This document shows positions 52,030-63,456 of a stretch of DNA of 64,000 bases, in pieces. The translations under genes and the position numbers were made by a program. The DNA comes from Cryobacterium sinapicolor (GTDB lineage Bacteria; Actinomycetota; Actinomycetes; Actinomycetales; Microbacteriaceae). Every line of letters begins with the position of its first letter. Position 1 is the stretch's first letter. The stretch lies in the NCBI RefSeq assembly GCF_004403465.1, contig NZ_SOGQ01000061.1, positions 1 to 64,000 on the forward strand, given 5' to 3'. The notes under the pieces are model-generated. The model was not told where the DNA came from and ran no database searches. It worked only from the letters and a program-made list of their open reading frames with translations.

Positions 52030-55000
52030 GTGACTCTCCAGGGCTTAATTGCCACACTTTCGCGCGCCTCCACCTTCGACAATGCCCTCGCCTTCGCGAA
52101 CCGGGACGTCGACTTCTCCCTCACCGAGGGGCTCCGTGCCCCGCTGCTCGCAGCCCTGCTTGAACGGCGCGGCGAGCTGGGCAAGGCCCCGGCCCTGCTG
52201 CTGATCACCGCCACCGGGCGGGAGTCGGAGTCGCTGCACGAGAACCTCGCCTGCTTCGCCGCCGACGCCGAGATCATCGACTTCCCGGCCTGGGAGACAC
52301 TGCCGCACGAACGGCTCAGTCCCAGCGCCGAAATCGTCGGCAAGCGCCTCTTCGCTCTGCGACGGATGCGCGAGTGGGAGGAGAGCGCCCCCGCCGCGCG
52401 CCGCCCGCTGATCGTCATCGCGTCCGTGCGCGCCGCGCTGCAGCCCGTGGCCGACAACCTCACCGACTACGAGCCGATCGACCTGGTCGCCGGCCAGCGC
52501 GGCCACGACCTCTCCGCCATCGCACGCCAGCTCGTCAACGTGGCCTACGCCCGGGTGGACATGGTCACCCGGCGCGGCGAGTTCGCGGTGCGCGGCGGCA
52601 TCCTCGACGTGTTCCCGTCGATCGCCCCGCACCCGTTCCGGGTCGAGTTCTTCGGCGACGAAGTCGAGCAGATTCGTGCGTTCTCGGTCGCCGACCAGCG
52701 CTCCTTCCCTGACCCGGTCGATTCGGTGAGCCTGCCGCCGAGCCGCGAGCTGTTGCTCAGCCCCGCGGTGCGGCAGCGGGCGCGCGAGATGCAGCACGAG
52801 TTCCCGAGCCTGTCCGGCCTGCTCGCGAAGATCGCCGAGGGCATCCCGGTCGAGGGGATGGAGAGCCTCGCGCCCGCCCTCGTCGACCGGCTCGTGCCGA
52901 TCACCCACTACCTGCCCGCCGAGGCGGCTGTCGGCGTCATCTCGCCCGAGCGCGTCGCGTCCCGCGCGATCAGCCTCGCCGAGACCAACCGGGAGTTCCT
53001 CGGCGCCGCGTGGAGCGCCGCGACCGCGGGCGCCGAGGCGCCGATCGACCTGGAGTCCGGCGATTTCCTCACCCTCGGGCGGCTGCGCGAGACCGTGCAG
53101 TTCAGTGCTCCCGGTGCCCCGGCGTCCGCGCACGTGTGGTGGACCCTGAGCTCCTTCCAGGCGGCGCCGACGGATGCCCCGGTGCTGCCGGAGCACCGCG
53201 AACTCGACGACCTGCTCACCGTGCGGGTCGAGGGCGACGCCGTGCCGAGCTTCCAGGGCAGCGTCGAGGGCGCCGTCGGTCACCTGGCTGAGCGGCTGAA
53301 GGCCGGCTGGACCGTCGGGATCGTCGCCCAGGGTGCCGGACTGGTCGAACGCGCCGCCGACGTCCTGGCCGAGCGGGAGCTGCCCGCCCGGATCGTGGCG
53401 GAATGGCCGAGCACACCCGAGGCCGGGATCGCCTACCTGCTTCAGGCATCCGTCGACCACGGTTTCGAACTGCCGGAGACGAAATTCTCCCTGGTCAGCG
53501 AGTCCGAGTTCTACGGCCGCACCGTCGGCTACGACGCCCGCCAGGTGAAGAAGCTGGCCAGCCGGCGCAAGAACGTCGTCGACCCGCTGCAATTGAAGGC
53601 CGGCGACCACGTCGTGCACCAGACGCACGGCATCGGCCGGTTCATCGAGCTCACCCAGCGCGAGGTCTCCAGCGGCGGGCGAAACCCGGTCAAGACTAAG
53701 CGCGAGTACCTCGTGTTGGAGTACGCGCCGTCCAAACGCGGGCACCCCGGCGACAAGCTCTACGTGCCCACCGACCAGCTCGACCTGGTCAGCCGCTACG
53801 TCGGCGGCGAGGCGCCGGCGCTGAGCAAGATGGGCGGCAGCGACTGGTCGGCCGCGAAGACGAAGGCGCGCCGGGCCGTGCGGGACATCGCCGTCGAGCT
53901 CGTCAAGCTCTACTCCGCACGGATGGCCAGCACGGGCCACGCGTTCGGGCCGGACACCCCCTGGCAGCGTGAACTGGAGGAGGCGTTCCCGTTCGCGGAG
54001 ACGCCCGACCAGCTCACCACCATCGACGAGGTCAAGGCCGACATGGAACGGCCTATCCCGATGGACCGGCTGCTCTCCGGCGACGTCGGCTTCGGCAAGA
54101 CCGAGGTCGCCGTGCGCGCCGCGTTCAAGGCCATCCAGGACGGCAAGCAGGTCGTCATGCTCGTGCCGACCACCCTGCTCGTGCGCCAGCACATGGAGAC
54201 GTTCCAGGAACGCTTCGCCGGGTTCCCGGTGCACCTGCGCGCCCTCAGCCGGTTCCAGACCGAGAAGGAATCCCGCGAGACCATCGCCGGGATGCTCGAC
54301 GGCACCGTCGACCTCGTGATCGGCACGCACCGCCTGCTGTCCGACTCCATCGTCTTCAAAGACCTGGGCCTCGTCATCATCGACGAGGAACAGCGTTTCG
54401 GCGTGGAGCACAAGGACGCGCTGAAGAAGCTCAAGACCAACGTGGACATCCTCGCCATGAGCGCCACGCCCATCCCGCGCACCCTGGAGATGGCGGTCAC
54501 CGGCATCCGGGAGATGTCGACCCTGGCCACCCCGCCGGAGGACCGGCACCCGATCCTCACCTTCGTCGGGCCGTACTCCGATCGCCAGGTGGCCGCGGCC
54601 ATCCGGCGGGAGCTGCTGCGGGAGGGCCAGATCTTCGTCGTGCACAACCGGGTGTCCAGCATCAACCGGGTGGCCGCCGCGCTCGCCGAGCTCGTGCCCG
54701 AGGCCCGCATCGCCGTGGCGCACGGGCAACTTCCCGAGGCCCAGCTCGAGCAGGTCGTTGTGGACTTCTGGGAGCGCAAATTCGACGTGCTCGTCTCCAC
54801 CACGATCATCGAGACCGGCCTCGACATCGCCAACGCGAACACGATCATCATCGACCGGGCCGACAAGTTCGGGCTCAGTCAGCTGCACCAGCTGCGCGGG
54901 CGGGTCGGCCGTGGCCGCGAACGGGCCTACGCCTACTTCCTCTACGACGAGAACAAGCCGTTGACCGAGATCGCGCACGATCGCCTCGCCACGATCGCGG

Positions 55001-55656
55001 CGAACAACGAGCTCGGCGCCGGTATGCAGGTCGCGCTGAAGGACCTCGAGATCCGCGGCGCCGGCAACCTGCTCGGCGGTGAGCAGGCCGGCCACATCGC
55101 CGGGGTCGGCTTCGACCTCTACCTGCGCATGATCGGCGAGGCCGTCAGCACGTTCCGCGGCGACGTCGCCGAGGGGCAGACCGAGTTACGGCTGGAGCTG
55201 CCCGTCGACGCGCACATCCCCGAGGACTACGTCGACAGCGAGCGGCTGCGGCTCGAGGCCTACCAGAAGCTCTCCGCGGCCAGCTCGCCGACGGCCGCGA
55301 AGGACCAGATCGACCTGGTGCTCGAGGAGCTCACCGACCGCTACGGCGAACCGCCACAGCCGGTGCAGAATCTGGTGCTGGTGTCGCGCCTGCGCTGGTT
55401 GGCCCAGCAGGCAAGCCTGAGCGAGGTCGTGGCGATGGGTTCGAACCTGAGGGTGTCGCCGGCGAACCTCGCCGACTCGATGCAAGTGCGCCTGCAGCGC
55501 ATGTACCCGGGCTCGCGCTACTTCACCCAGAACGGTTCGCTGACGGTCCCCATGCCGCGCGTCAACGGGGAACCACTCGGCGACGCGGCGCTGATCGCCT
55601 GGGCCGGCACCCTGCTCGACGCGCTCTTCCCGCGCCCCGTCGCCGCGGTCGCCTGA
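52030..55656 (+). CDS. mfd: Transcription-repair coupling factor
   Basis: A 1208-residue DNA translocase that removes stalled RNA polymerase and recruits UvrA. The N-terminal UvrB-like region (about 1-350) is followed by the polymerase-interacting domain (DHVVHQTHGIGRFIELTQRE, about 515-590). The RecG-like translocase has Walker A SGDVGFGKTEVAV (near 683), DEEQ (near 785) and SATPIPRTLEMA, then the HQLRGRVGRGRERAYAYF motif, and the C-terminal TRCF domain. One TTA codon (55186) is in frame. Full length for the family. Confidence 0.97.
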   Translation: MTLQGLIATLSRASTFDNALAFANRDVDFSLTEGLRAPLLAALLERRGELGKAPALLLITATGRESESLHENLACFAADAEIIDFPAWETLPHERLSPSAEIVGKRLFALRRMREWEESAPAARRPLIVIASVRAALQPVADNLTDYEPIDLVAGQRGHDLSAIARQLVNVAYARVDMVTRRGEFAVRGGILDVFPSIAPHPFRVEFFGDEVEQIRAFSVADQRSFPDPVDSVSLPPSRELLLSPAVRQRAREMQHEFPSLSGLLAKIAEGIPVEGMESLAPALVDRLVPITHYLPAEAAVGVISPERVASRAISLAETNREFLGAAWSAATAGAEAPIDLESGDFLTLGRLRETVQFSAPGAPASAHVWWTLSSFQAAPTDAPVLPEHRELDDLLTVRVEGDAVPSFQGSVEGAVGHLAERLKAGWTVGIVAQGAGLVERAADVLAERELPARIVAEWPSTPEAGIAYLLQASVDHGFELPETKFSLVSESEFYGRTVGYDARQVKKLASRRKNVVDPLQLKAGDHVVHQTHGIGRFIELTQREVSSGGRNPVKTKREYLVLEYAPSKRGHPGDKLYVPTDQLDLVSRYVGGEAPALSKMGGSDWSAAKTKARRAVRDIAVELVKLYSARMASTGHAFGPDTPWQRELEEAFPFAETPDQLTTIDEVKADMERPIPMDRLLSGDVGFGKTEVAVRAAFKAIQDGKQVVMLVPTTLLVRQHMETFQERFAGFPVHLRALSRFQTEKESRETIAGMLDGTVDLVIGTHRLLSDSIVFKDLGLVIIDEEQRFGVEHKDALKKLKTNVDILAMSATPIPRTLEMAVTGIREMSTLATPPEDRHPILTFVGPYSDRQVAAAIRRELLREGQIFVVHNRVSSINRVAAALAELVPEARIAVAHGQLPEAQLEQVVVDFWERKFDVLVSTTIIETGLDIANANTIIIDRADKFGLSQLHQLRGRVGRGRERAYAYFLYDENKPLTEIAHDRLATIAANNELGAGMQVALKDLEIRGAGNLLGGEQAGHIAGVGFDLYLRMIGEAVSTFRGDVAEGQTELRLELPVDAHIPEDYVDSERLRLEAYQKLSAASSPTAAKDQIDLVLEELTDRYGEPPQPVQNLVLVSRLRWLAQQASLSEVVAMGSNLRVSPANLADSMQVRLQRMYPGSRYFTQNGSLTVPMPRVNGEPLGDAALIAWAGTLLDALFPRPVAAVA

Positions 55657-55886
55657 TGCCTGTGTCCCGTCCGTCGCGGCAGGGCCCGGCCGGGGCCTCC
55701 GTCCGCACGTAATTGAGGAGAATTTCCCGAAACGCCGGCTATCTCGGCCGGATCAGCGGCGTGTTGCGAAAATGTCCGCAGGTGAGGTCGCGACCGCCAT
55801 CGATCCCGGAGGCAACCTCCGCGGATGCCCGTGGCAGGCCCAGCCCGGCGGAGCAGACCCGAGGATCCCCGTCAATTCGGGGCGAT

Positions 55887-55892
55887 TAGAGT
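55887..55892 (+). promoter_or_regulatory. -10 box of a leaderless promoter for mazG
   Basis: TAGAGT ends 6 nt before the GTG at 55899. No Shine-Dalgarno precedes the start. Confidence 0.55.
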
Positions 55893-55898
55893 TGACGC

Positions 55899-56633
55899 GT
55901 GACCTCTTCAGACCTTCCCACCGGAACTGCCTCCGCCTCCGGCCTCGACGAGCTCGTGCGTGTGGTGGCCCTGCTGCGAGCCCCGGGCGGATGCCCGTGG
56001 GATGCCGAGCAGACCCACGAGTCGCTGGTGCAGTACCTGACCGAGGAGACGCACGAACTGATCGAGGCGATCGAGTCGGGTAGCCGCGACGAGATGCTCG
56101 AGGAGCTCGGCGACGTGCTCTACCAGGTGATCTTCCACGCCGACCTGGCCGCGCACACCGACGGCGAGGGCTTCGACATCCACGATGTCGCCGCGCACAT
56201 GACCGCGAAAATGGTCGGGCGGCATCCGCATGTCTTCGGCGACGTGAACCTGGAAACGGCCGACGACGTGGCCCGCGCCTGGGACGACTTCAAGGCCGCG
56301 GAGAAGCCCTCCCGCACGAGCGTGCTCGACGGGATCCCGCAGGGAATGCCGGCGCTCGCGCTCGCCGACAAGGTGCTCGGCCGGGCCCAGAAGATCGGGC
56401 TGCTCGGCGCCGAGGCCGCGTTCCCGCTGCCGATCGAGAGCGAGGACCAGCTCGGCCCGCTGCTGCTGGCCATCGTGTCCGCGGCCAAGAGCCGGGGGCT
56501 CGACTCCGAACGCGCCCTGCGCACCGCCCTCCGCGGGCTGCAGGACGAGATCCGCGAAGCCGAGACGACGGATGCCGACACCACGGTTGCCGTCGACCTC
56601 GCCGACGCCGGCATCATCGGCCTTCCCCGCTGA
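55899..56633 (+). CDS. mazG: Nucleoside triphosphate pyrophosphohydrolase MazG
   Basis: A 244-residue house-cleaning enzyme that hydrolyses (d)NTPs to monophosphates. LRAPGGCPWDAEQTHESLVQ and ETHELIEAIESGSRDEMLEE with ELGDVLYQVIFHADLA give the EExxE/ExxD metal-binding motif; the C-terminal half is the less conserved second MazG segment. mfd-mazG-eno order is shared with mycobacteria, with hisS inserted here. The 242 nt before it hold no other feature I can support. Confidence 0.93.
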   Translation: MTSSDLPTGTASASGLDELVRVVALLRAPGGCPWDAEQTHESLVQYLTEETHELIEAIESGSRDEMLEELGDVLYQVIFHADLAAHTDGEGFDIHDVAAHMTAKMVGRHPHVFGDVNLETADDVARAWDDFKAAEKPSRTSVLDGIPQGMPALALADKVLGRAQKIGLLGAEAAFPLPIESEDQLGPLLLAIVSAAKSRGLDSERALRTALRGLQDEIREAETTDADTTVAVDLADAGIIGLPR

Positions 56634-56744
56634 CCGTCCCCGCTCACCTTTTCGGTCGCGGCATGGCGGTGCTGCCCACCGGTCGGTGGCGGTCCCGTGT
56701 CGCGCGGCCGGGCCACCCGGAATCGACGTGCCGACCCGAACTGA

Positions 56745-56750
56745 CACAAT
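56745..56750 (+). promoter_or_regulatory. Possible -10 box for hisS
   Basis: CACAAT ends 7 nt before the hisS ATG; a moderate match to TANNNT. A GGGG run in the gap is too close to the ATG for a normal ribosome binding site. Confidence 0.35.
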
Positions 56751-56757
56751 TGGGGCT

Positions 56758-58014
56758 ATGGCAACACCTGTGACCCCTCCCCGCGGCATGCGCGACTTCC
56801 TCCCCGCCGACAAGGCGTCCCGGGAGCATGCGCTGGCCGTGATCCGGCGGAGTTTCGCCGCCCACGGCTTCGACGAGATCGAGACCCCGGTCATGGAGGA
56901 CGCGGCCCGGCTGCACTCCGGGCTCGGCGGCGACAACGAGAAACTCGCCTTCGCCGTGATGAAACGCGGGCTGAAACCGACGGATGCCGCGACCGCCGCC
57001 GAATCCGGCGACCTCCTCGCGCTGGCCGACCTCGGCCTGCGATTCGACCTGACCGTGCCGCTGGCCCGGTTCTACGCCACCCACCGGGCGGAACTGCCGA
57101 CGGTGTTCCGGTCGATCCAGATCGCACCGGTGTGGCGGGCGGAACGCCCGCAGAAGGGCCGCTACCGCCAATTCGTGCAGTGCGACATCGACATCATCGG
57201 TGAGTCCGGACTGCTCGCCGAGATCGAGTTGATCACCGCGACCGCCGCCGCGCTCGACGCCCTCGGCCTGACCGGGTGCTCCATCCGCATCAACGACCGG
57301 CGCATCCTGACCGCCCTGCTCGCGCACTGGAATGTCGCGCCCGGGCTGAACGAACGCGCGCTGATCGTGATCGACAAACTCGACAAGGTCGGGGTCGACG
57401 GTGTCGTCACCGAGCTGGCCGGCCTGGGGATCCCCACCGAGGGCGTTGCCGAGACCCTGCGCAAGATCGCCGATGCCGGCTGGACGGCCGCCGAATCCAC
57501 GCCGCCGGCCTGGCTCGACACGGATGCCTACGCCGACCTGCTCGCCCTGCGCGCCGCGATGCCCGACGTGCGGCTCGTGTTCGACCCCACGCTCGTGCGC
57601 GGGATGGGCTACTACACCGGCACCATCTTCGAGATCTCACACCCCGATCTCGGCTACTCCCTCGGCGGCGGCGGCCGGTACGACGGCATGATCGGCCGTT
57701 TCCTCGGCGCCGATGTGCCGGCCTGCGGATTCTCGATCGGGTTCGAACGCATCGTCGACCTGCTCGGAGTGGATGCAGCATCCGCCGAGAACGCCGTCGT
57801 GCTGGTGTACGAGCGGGGAACAGACCCCGCCCGGCTCGTGGCTCTCAAGAGAACACTGGTCGACCAGGGTCTCCGGGTGCGCCTCGAACAGCGCACCAAG
57901 AACGTCAAGGCGCTACTGGAACGCGCGGCCGGAGCCGGTTACGGGCGCTATGCATTCGTCGGTGCGGATGCCTCCAGCGCGGCCGACCTCGATTTCCGTT
58001 CTCTCGGCGGCTGA
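56758..58014 (+). CDS. hisS: Histidyl-tRNA synthetase
   Basis: A 418-residue class II synthetase. PPRGMRDFLPADKASREHAL begins motif 1; motif 2 is FRSIQIAPVWRAERPQKGRYR; the histidine motif is RGMGYYTGTIFEI; motif 3 is GCGFSIGFERI in variant form (ACGFSIGFERI). The C-terminal anticodon-binding domain ends the protein. The ATG at 56758 gives the standard N-terminus. Confidence 0.96.
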   Translation: MATPVTPPRGMRDFLPADKASREHALAVIRRSFAAHGFDEIETPVMEDAARLHSGLGGDNEKLAFAVMKRGLKPTDAATAAESGDLLALADLGLRFDLTVPLARFYATHRAELPTVFRSIQIAPVWRAERPQKGRYRQFVQCDIDIIGESGLLAEIELITATAAALDALGLTGCSIRINDRRILTALLAHWNVAPGLNERALIVIDKLDKVGVDGVVTELAGLGIPTEGVAETLRKIADAGWTAAESTPPAWLDTDAYADLLALRAAMPDVRLVFDPTLVRGMGYYTGTIFEISHPDLGYSLGGGGRYDGMIGRFLGADVPACGFSIGFERIVDLLGVDAASAENAVVLVYERGTDPARLVALKRTLVDQGLRVRLEQRTKNVKALLERAAGAGYGRYAFVGADASSAADLDFRSLGG

Positions 58015-58027
58015 GGCCAGTCGCTAG

Positions 58028-59401
<1,374 letters not shown>

Positions 59402-59408
59402 TTCGACT

Positions 59409-59461
59409 GGAGCTCTCGGAGCGCGGGTTCATCCCCGTCGCTCCGGGAGCTCCATTTTTTT
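59409..59461 (+). terminator. Rho-independent terminator of eno
   Basis: A 15-nt stem GGAGCTCTCGGAGCG pairs with CGCTCCGGGAGCTCC (one mismatch) and is followed by ATTTTTTT. It is the clearest terminator in the window. Confidence 0.93.
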
Positions 59462-59526
59462 GTCCGATTGCGGTTAGGGTTCCAGTGCGGGACAACCGCG
59501 ACCAGCGATTCACGAAGGGAGTTGCC

Positions 59527-60003
59527 GTGGCCAGGAAACGCGCCGAACGGCGGCCCGTTGCGCTCCCCGCAACCGAGACCGCGGCCGCCCGCTGGCTACG
59601 CGGCCTGCGCCTGTCCGGGTTCTCGCTGGTGATGATGGGCCTCCTGATCATGGCCGTCATCGTCCTGGCTCCCGGCATCCGCACCTACGCCGACCAGCGC
59701 CAGCAGATCGAATCGCTCACAGCGGAGGTCGAAGCCCAGCAGGGTGCCGTGGAGGAGCTCAAGAACGAGCGGGAACGCTGGAATGACCGCACCTACGTCA
59801 CCACGCAGGCGAGGGACCGACTGTCCTATGTGCTCCCCGGCGACGTCAGCTTCCTCGTGATCAACGATCTGGCCCTGCCCGTCGCCGGCGGCACGGCCCC
59901 GCCGGTCGCCACGCCCACCATCCAAACCACCAACGTCGATTGGCTCTCCTCCATGTTCGCCTCCGTAATGACGGCCGGTCTGGCTCCCGAGGCCGTGAAA
60001 TGA
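59527..60003 (+). CDS. ftsB: FtsB/DivIC-type septum formation initiator
   Basis: A 158-residue bitopic division protein. A basic cytoplasmic N-terminus, one membrane segment (about 34-56, FSLVMMGLLIMAVIVLAPGI) and an extracytoplasmic coiled coil (about 58-90, QRQQIESLTAEVEAQQGAVE) fit FtsB/DivIC, which works with FtsL and FtsQ at the septum. GAAGGGA precedes the GTG at 59527. Position after eno is conserved in actinobacteria. The stop overlaps the next ATG. Confidence 0.9.
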   Translation: MARKRAERRPVALPATETAAARWLRGLRLSGFSLVMMGLLIMAVIVLAPGIRTYADQRQQIESLTAEVEAQQGAVEELKNERERWNDRTYVTTQARDRLSYVLPGDVSFLVINDLALPVAGGTAPPVATPTIQTTNVDWLSSMFASVMTAGLAPEAVK

Positions 60004-60521
60004 CCCGGCCTCCCTTCGCTTCGGTCACCGAGGACGACATCACGATCGTGTCGGCCCAACTGGGACGCCCGGCTCGCAACGTCGTGGGCATCGCCGCGCG
60101 CTGCGTCTGCGGCGCCCCGACCGTGGTGGCGACGGCGCCGCGCCTCGCCGACGGCACCCCGTTCCCCACCCTCTACTACCTGACGCACCCCGCGGCCACC
60201 GCGGCGCTGTCGTTCCTCGAGGCCACCCAGGTGATGAACGAGTACAACCAGCTACTGGCCGACGACGAGCAGGTGCGGGCTCGCTACCGGCGTGCGCACG
60301 AGGGCTTCCTCGCCGACCGGGAGACCCTGGGTACGGTCCCGGAAATCGCCGGCATCTCCTCCGGCGGCATGCCCGAACGCGTGAAATGCCTGCACGCCCT
60401 GGCCGCCCACGCCCTGGCTGCAGGTCCCGGCGTGAACCCGATCGGTGACCTGGCGCTGGCCCGGGCGGCGTGGACGCCCGCCGTCTGCGAATGCCTCGAC
60501 TACACCACGGCCGACGAGTGA
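60000..60521 (+). CDS. DUF501 domain protein
   Basis: A 173-residue soluble protein of family DUF501. RNVVGIAARCVCGAPTVVATAPRL, with a CxC pair, and PFPTLYYLTHP then GGMPERVKCLHALAAHALA, rich in Cys/His, suggest metal or cluster binding, but function is unknown. It always travels with ftsB in actinobacteria as far as I recall. ATGA overlap with ftsB at the start and GTGA overlap with the protease at the end. Confidence 0.92.
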   Translation: MTRPPFASVTEDDITIVSAQLGRPARNVVGIAARCVCGAPTVVATAPRLADGTPFPTLYYLTHPAATAALSFLEATQVMNEYNQLLADDEQVRARYRRAHEGFLADRETLGTVPEIAGISSGGMPERVKCLHALAAHALAAGPGVNPIGDLALARAAWTPAVCECLDYTTADE

Positions 60522-61801
60522 CCCGTTCCGCCTGGCGTCGGATCGGCGCGGGCGTCGCCCTGGGCCTGACCGTGGCGCTCGGCGGGGCTTGCGTCGCAGC
60601 GCCCGCGCCCGCTTTCGCGGAGAACACGCAGGTCCGTGACCTGCAGTACTGGCTCAACGACTACGGATTCACCCAGGCCTGGAACACGACCCGTGGCGCC
60701 GGCGTCACGGTGGCCGTCATCGACACGGGCGTCGCGGCCGGCGTCGCCGACCTCACGGGTGCGGTCGTGGGCGGAACGGATGTCTCCGGACTCGGCTCCA
60801 CCGACGGGCAGACGCCCGTTGGAGAAGGCAGCGAGCACGGGACCCTGGTCGCGTCCCTGCTGGCGGGCCGAGGCACGGGTGAGGGGTCGGGTGTGCTGGG
60901 AGTGGCCCCCGAGGCGTCGATCCTGGCCGTCTCGGTGGCCTTCGGCACCAGCGACGCCACCGTCAGCAATGACGACCAGATCGCCGAGGGCATCCGCTGG
61001 GCCGTAGACAACGGCGCCGACGTCATCAACATGTCCCTGACCCGCAACACGCTGGACTGGCCGCCGAGCTGGGACGACGCCTTTCTGTACGCCTTCGAGA
61101 ACGATGTCGTCGTGGTGGCCGCCGCCGGAAACCGCGGCAGCGGCACCACCGAGGTCGGAGCCCCGGCCACCATCCCCGGGGTGCTCACCGTCGCCGGCGT
61201 CGACCGCAACAAGGGTGCCAGCTTCGACGCGTCCTCCCAGGGCATCACGATTTCGGTGGCCGCGCCCAGCGAGCAGCTCGTGGGCGTGGTTCCCGACGGC
61301 GGCTACGTGCAGTGGAACGGCACCAGCGCGGCCGCGCCGATCGTGTCGGGCCTGGTGGCCCTGGTGCGCGCCGCCTATCCCCGGCTCGACGCGGCGGAGG
61401 TGATGAACCGGGTCATCGAAACGGCCGACCCCAATGGCCGTGCCGTCCCCAGCCCCATCTACGGTAACGGCCTGATCGACGCCGCCGCCGCGGTGAGCGC
61501 ATCCGTTGCGTCCTCGACGAGCCCGGAACCGGCCGCCCTGCTGGAGGAGTGGATCCGGGTGCACCGGCGCGCGGACACCGAGGTCGAGGCTGCTCCGCAG
61601 ACCGCCACGCAGGTGCCGATCGCACCGCGGGAGGACCCGGCGCTGCCTGCCCCCAGCGTCGTTGCGGCGTGGCTGCCCAGCCCGCTCACGCTGACTTATA
61701 TCACCGTACCGCTCCTGGTCTTGGTCGGGTTTGGTACTCTAGTAACGCTGCTCGGCATCGGAGCCTCTCGGCAGATCAAGCGAATCCGGTCAAAACGGTA
61801 A
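60518..61801 (+). CDS. Membrane-anchored S8 (subtilisin-like) serine protease
   Basis: A 427-residue exported protease similar in layout to mycosins. Signal peptide (about 1-33), catalytic Asp in VAVIDTGV, His in SEHGTLVASLLAGRG, and Ser in WNGTSAAAPIVSGLVAL. A Pro/Ala-rich linker and a C-terminal membrane segment with basic tail (RQIKRIRSKR) tether it to the membrane. No ESX genes are nearby, so a secretion link is not supported. GTG overlaps the DUF501 stop; M. tuberculosis has ppx at this point instead. Confidence 0.93.
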   Translation: MTRSAWRRIGAGVALGLTVALGGACVAAPAPAFAENTQVRDLQYWLNDYGFTQAWNTTRGAGVTVAVIDTGVAAGVADLTGAVVGGTDVSGLGSTDGQTPVGEGSEHGTLVASLLAGRGTGEGSGVLGVAPEASILAVSVAFGTSDATVSNDDQIAEGIRWAVDNGADVINMSLTRNTLDWPPSWDDAFLYAFENDVVVVAAAGNRGSGTTEVGAPATIPGVLTVAGVDRNKGASFDASSQGITISVAAPSEQLVGVVPDGGYVQWNGTSAAAPIVSGLVALVRAAYPRLDAAEVMNRVIETADPNGRAVPSPIYGNGLIDAAAAVSASVASSTSPEPAALLEEWIRVHRRADTEVEAAPQTATQVPIAPREDPALPAPSVVAAWLPSPLTLTYITVPLLVLVGFGTLVTLLGIGASRQIKRIRSKR

Positions 61802-61838
61802 GTTTCGCGCAGCTAAATCATCTAGGAGGACTTTCATA

Positions 61839-63377
61839 GTGCCCAAAATTCTTATCGTCGGTGGCGGCTACGCCGGTTTCTACACTGCGTGGAAACTGGA
61901 GAAATGGCTGCGCGCCGGCGAGGCCGAGGTCACCATGGTTGACCCGCTGCCGTACATGACCTACCAGCCGTTCCTGCCGGAGGTTGCCGCCGGATCCATC
62001 GAGGGCCGCCACGCCGCTGTCGCGCACCGTCGTCACCTCAAGAAGACCACCGTCGTCACGGCGAAGGTCACGCACGTCGACCACGCCACGAAGACCGCGA
62101 CCATCACCCCGCCCGTCGGCGAGCCCTACGACTTCGTCTATGACGTCGTCGTCGTGACGGCCGGCGCCGTGTCCCGTACGTTCCCGATCCCGGGCGTCGC
62201 GGACCAGGCCATCGGTCTCAAGACCATCGAGGAAGCCATCGCCATCCGCGACCGCATGCTCACGAACTTCGACAAGGCGGCACTGCTGCCGGCCGGTCCC
62301 GAGCGGGACCGCCTGCTCACCTTCGTCGTCATCGGCGGCGGCTTCGCCGGCATCGAGGTCTTCGCCGAGCTGCGTTCCTTCGCGTCATCGCTACTCAAGT
62401 CCTACCCGCAGATCGGGTTCGACGACACCCACTTCCACCTGATCGAGGCGATGGGGCGCATCATGCCCGAGGTCTCGCTGCCGACCAGCCTCTGGGTCAT
62501 CAAGCACCTCGACGAACGCGGCGCTCAGATCCACCTCAACACGCAGCTGACCAGCGCGGTCGGCGGCAAGGTCGAGCTGTCCACCGGTGAGAGTTTCGAG
62601 ACCGACCTGATCGTCTGGACCGCCGGAGTCATGGCGAACCCGGCCATCGTGCGCCACACCGACCTGCCGATCGAGGACCGCGGGCGGATCCAGGTGCGCC
62701 CCGACCTGCGCGTCGGAACCGACGACGAGATCATCGCCGACGCCTGGGGTGCCGGCGATATCACCGCCGTCCCCGACCTCAGCGGTGGGGGAGTGGGCGG
62801 CTTCTGCGTTCCCAACGCCCAGCACGCTGTGCGCCAGGGCAAGCTCCTCGCGAAGAACATCGTCGCGGTGCTGCGCGGCGAGGCTCCCAAGGACTACCTG
62901 CACAAAAACAAGGGCGCGGTTGCCGGCCTCGGCATCGGTTCCGGTGTCTTCCAGTCCGGCAAGGTCGCCTTCACGGGTCTGCCGGCCTGGTTCGCCCACC
63001 GCGGCTACCACGGCCTCGCCATGCCCAGCTGGGAGCGCAAGCTGCGCGTCATCTTGGGCTGGATGAACAACTTCTTCCTCGGTCGAGACATCGTCTCGCT
63101 CGCCGCGGTGGAGAACCCTCGGGCCACGTTCGTGGAGTTCGCCTCCCGCCCCAAGCCCGCCGCGGATGCTGCCGCGCCGGCCAAGGCGCCGGCGACCGCC
63201 GCCGCATCGGCCAAGGCCTCGGCCTCCGCCGCCCCTGGCACGGTTCCCGCCGTCAAGGCCGCCGTGCGGGCGCCCCGCGCTCCGCGCAAGAGCGCGGCCG
63301 ACAGGGCTGTCGAGGCCGAGAAGATCGCCACGGCAGAGACGACCGAGAAGGCCACGGCGTCAGCAGCCGCCAAATAG
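61839..63377 (+). CDS. ndh: Type II NADH dehydrogenase-like flavoprotein
   Basis: A 512-residue FAD-dependent pyridine nucleotide-disulphide family oxidoreductase. FAD motif ILIVGGGYAGFYTAW at the N-terminus, NAD motif FVVIGGGFAGIEVFAEL near 165, and DAWGAGDITAVPD plus VPNAQHAVRQG for FAD. It should pass electrons from NADH to menaquinone without proton pumping. The last ~85 residues are an Ala/Lys/Pro-rich tail that is not part of the catalytic fold. AGGAGGA precedes the GTG at 61839. Confidence 0.9.
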   Translation: MPKILIVGGGYAGFYTAWKLEKWLRAGEAEVTMVDPLPYMTYQPFLPEVAAGSIEGRHAAVAHRRHLKKTTVVTAKVTHVDHATKTATITPPVGEPYDFVYDVVVVTAGAVSRTFPIPGVADQAIGLKTIEEAIAIRDRMLTNFDKAALLPAGPERDRLLTFVVIGGGFAGIEVFAELRSFASSLLKSYPQIGFDDTHFHLIEAMGRIMPEVSLPTSLWVIKHLDERGAQIHLNTQLTSAVGGKVELSTGESFETDLIVWTAGVMANPAIVRHTDLPIEDRGRIQVRPDLRVGTDDEIIADAWGAGDITAVPDLSGGGVGGFCVPNAQHAVRQGKLLAKNIVAVLRGEAPKDYLHKNKGAVAGLGIGSGVFQSGKVAFTGLPAWFAHRGYHGLAMPSWERKLRVILGWMNNFFLGRDIVSLAAVENPRATFVEFASRPKPAADAAAPAKAPATAAASAKASASAAPGTVPAVKAAVRAPRAPRKSAADRAVEAEKIATAETTEKATASAAAK

Positions 63378-63382
63378 CAGCG

Positions 63383-63422
63383 GCTGCGGGTGTCAACGGG
63401 AGAAACCGGTGACGCCCGCAGC
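63383..63422 (+). terminator. Hairpin downstream of ndh
   Basis: A 13-bp stem GCTGCGGGTGTCA/TGACGCCCGCAGC with one G-T pair. No T-run follows, so it may terminate weakly or protect the mRNA end. Confidence 0.5.
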
Positions 63423-63456
63423 ACCTACGCTTGAGGCGTTCGGATTCACCGAGCGC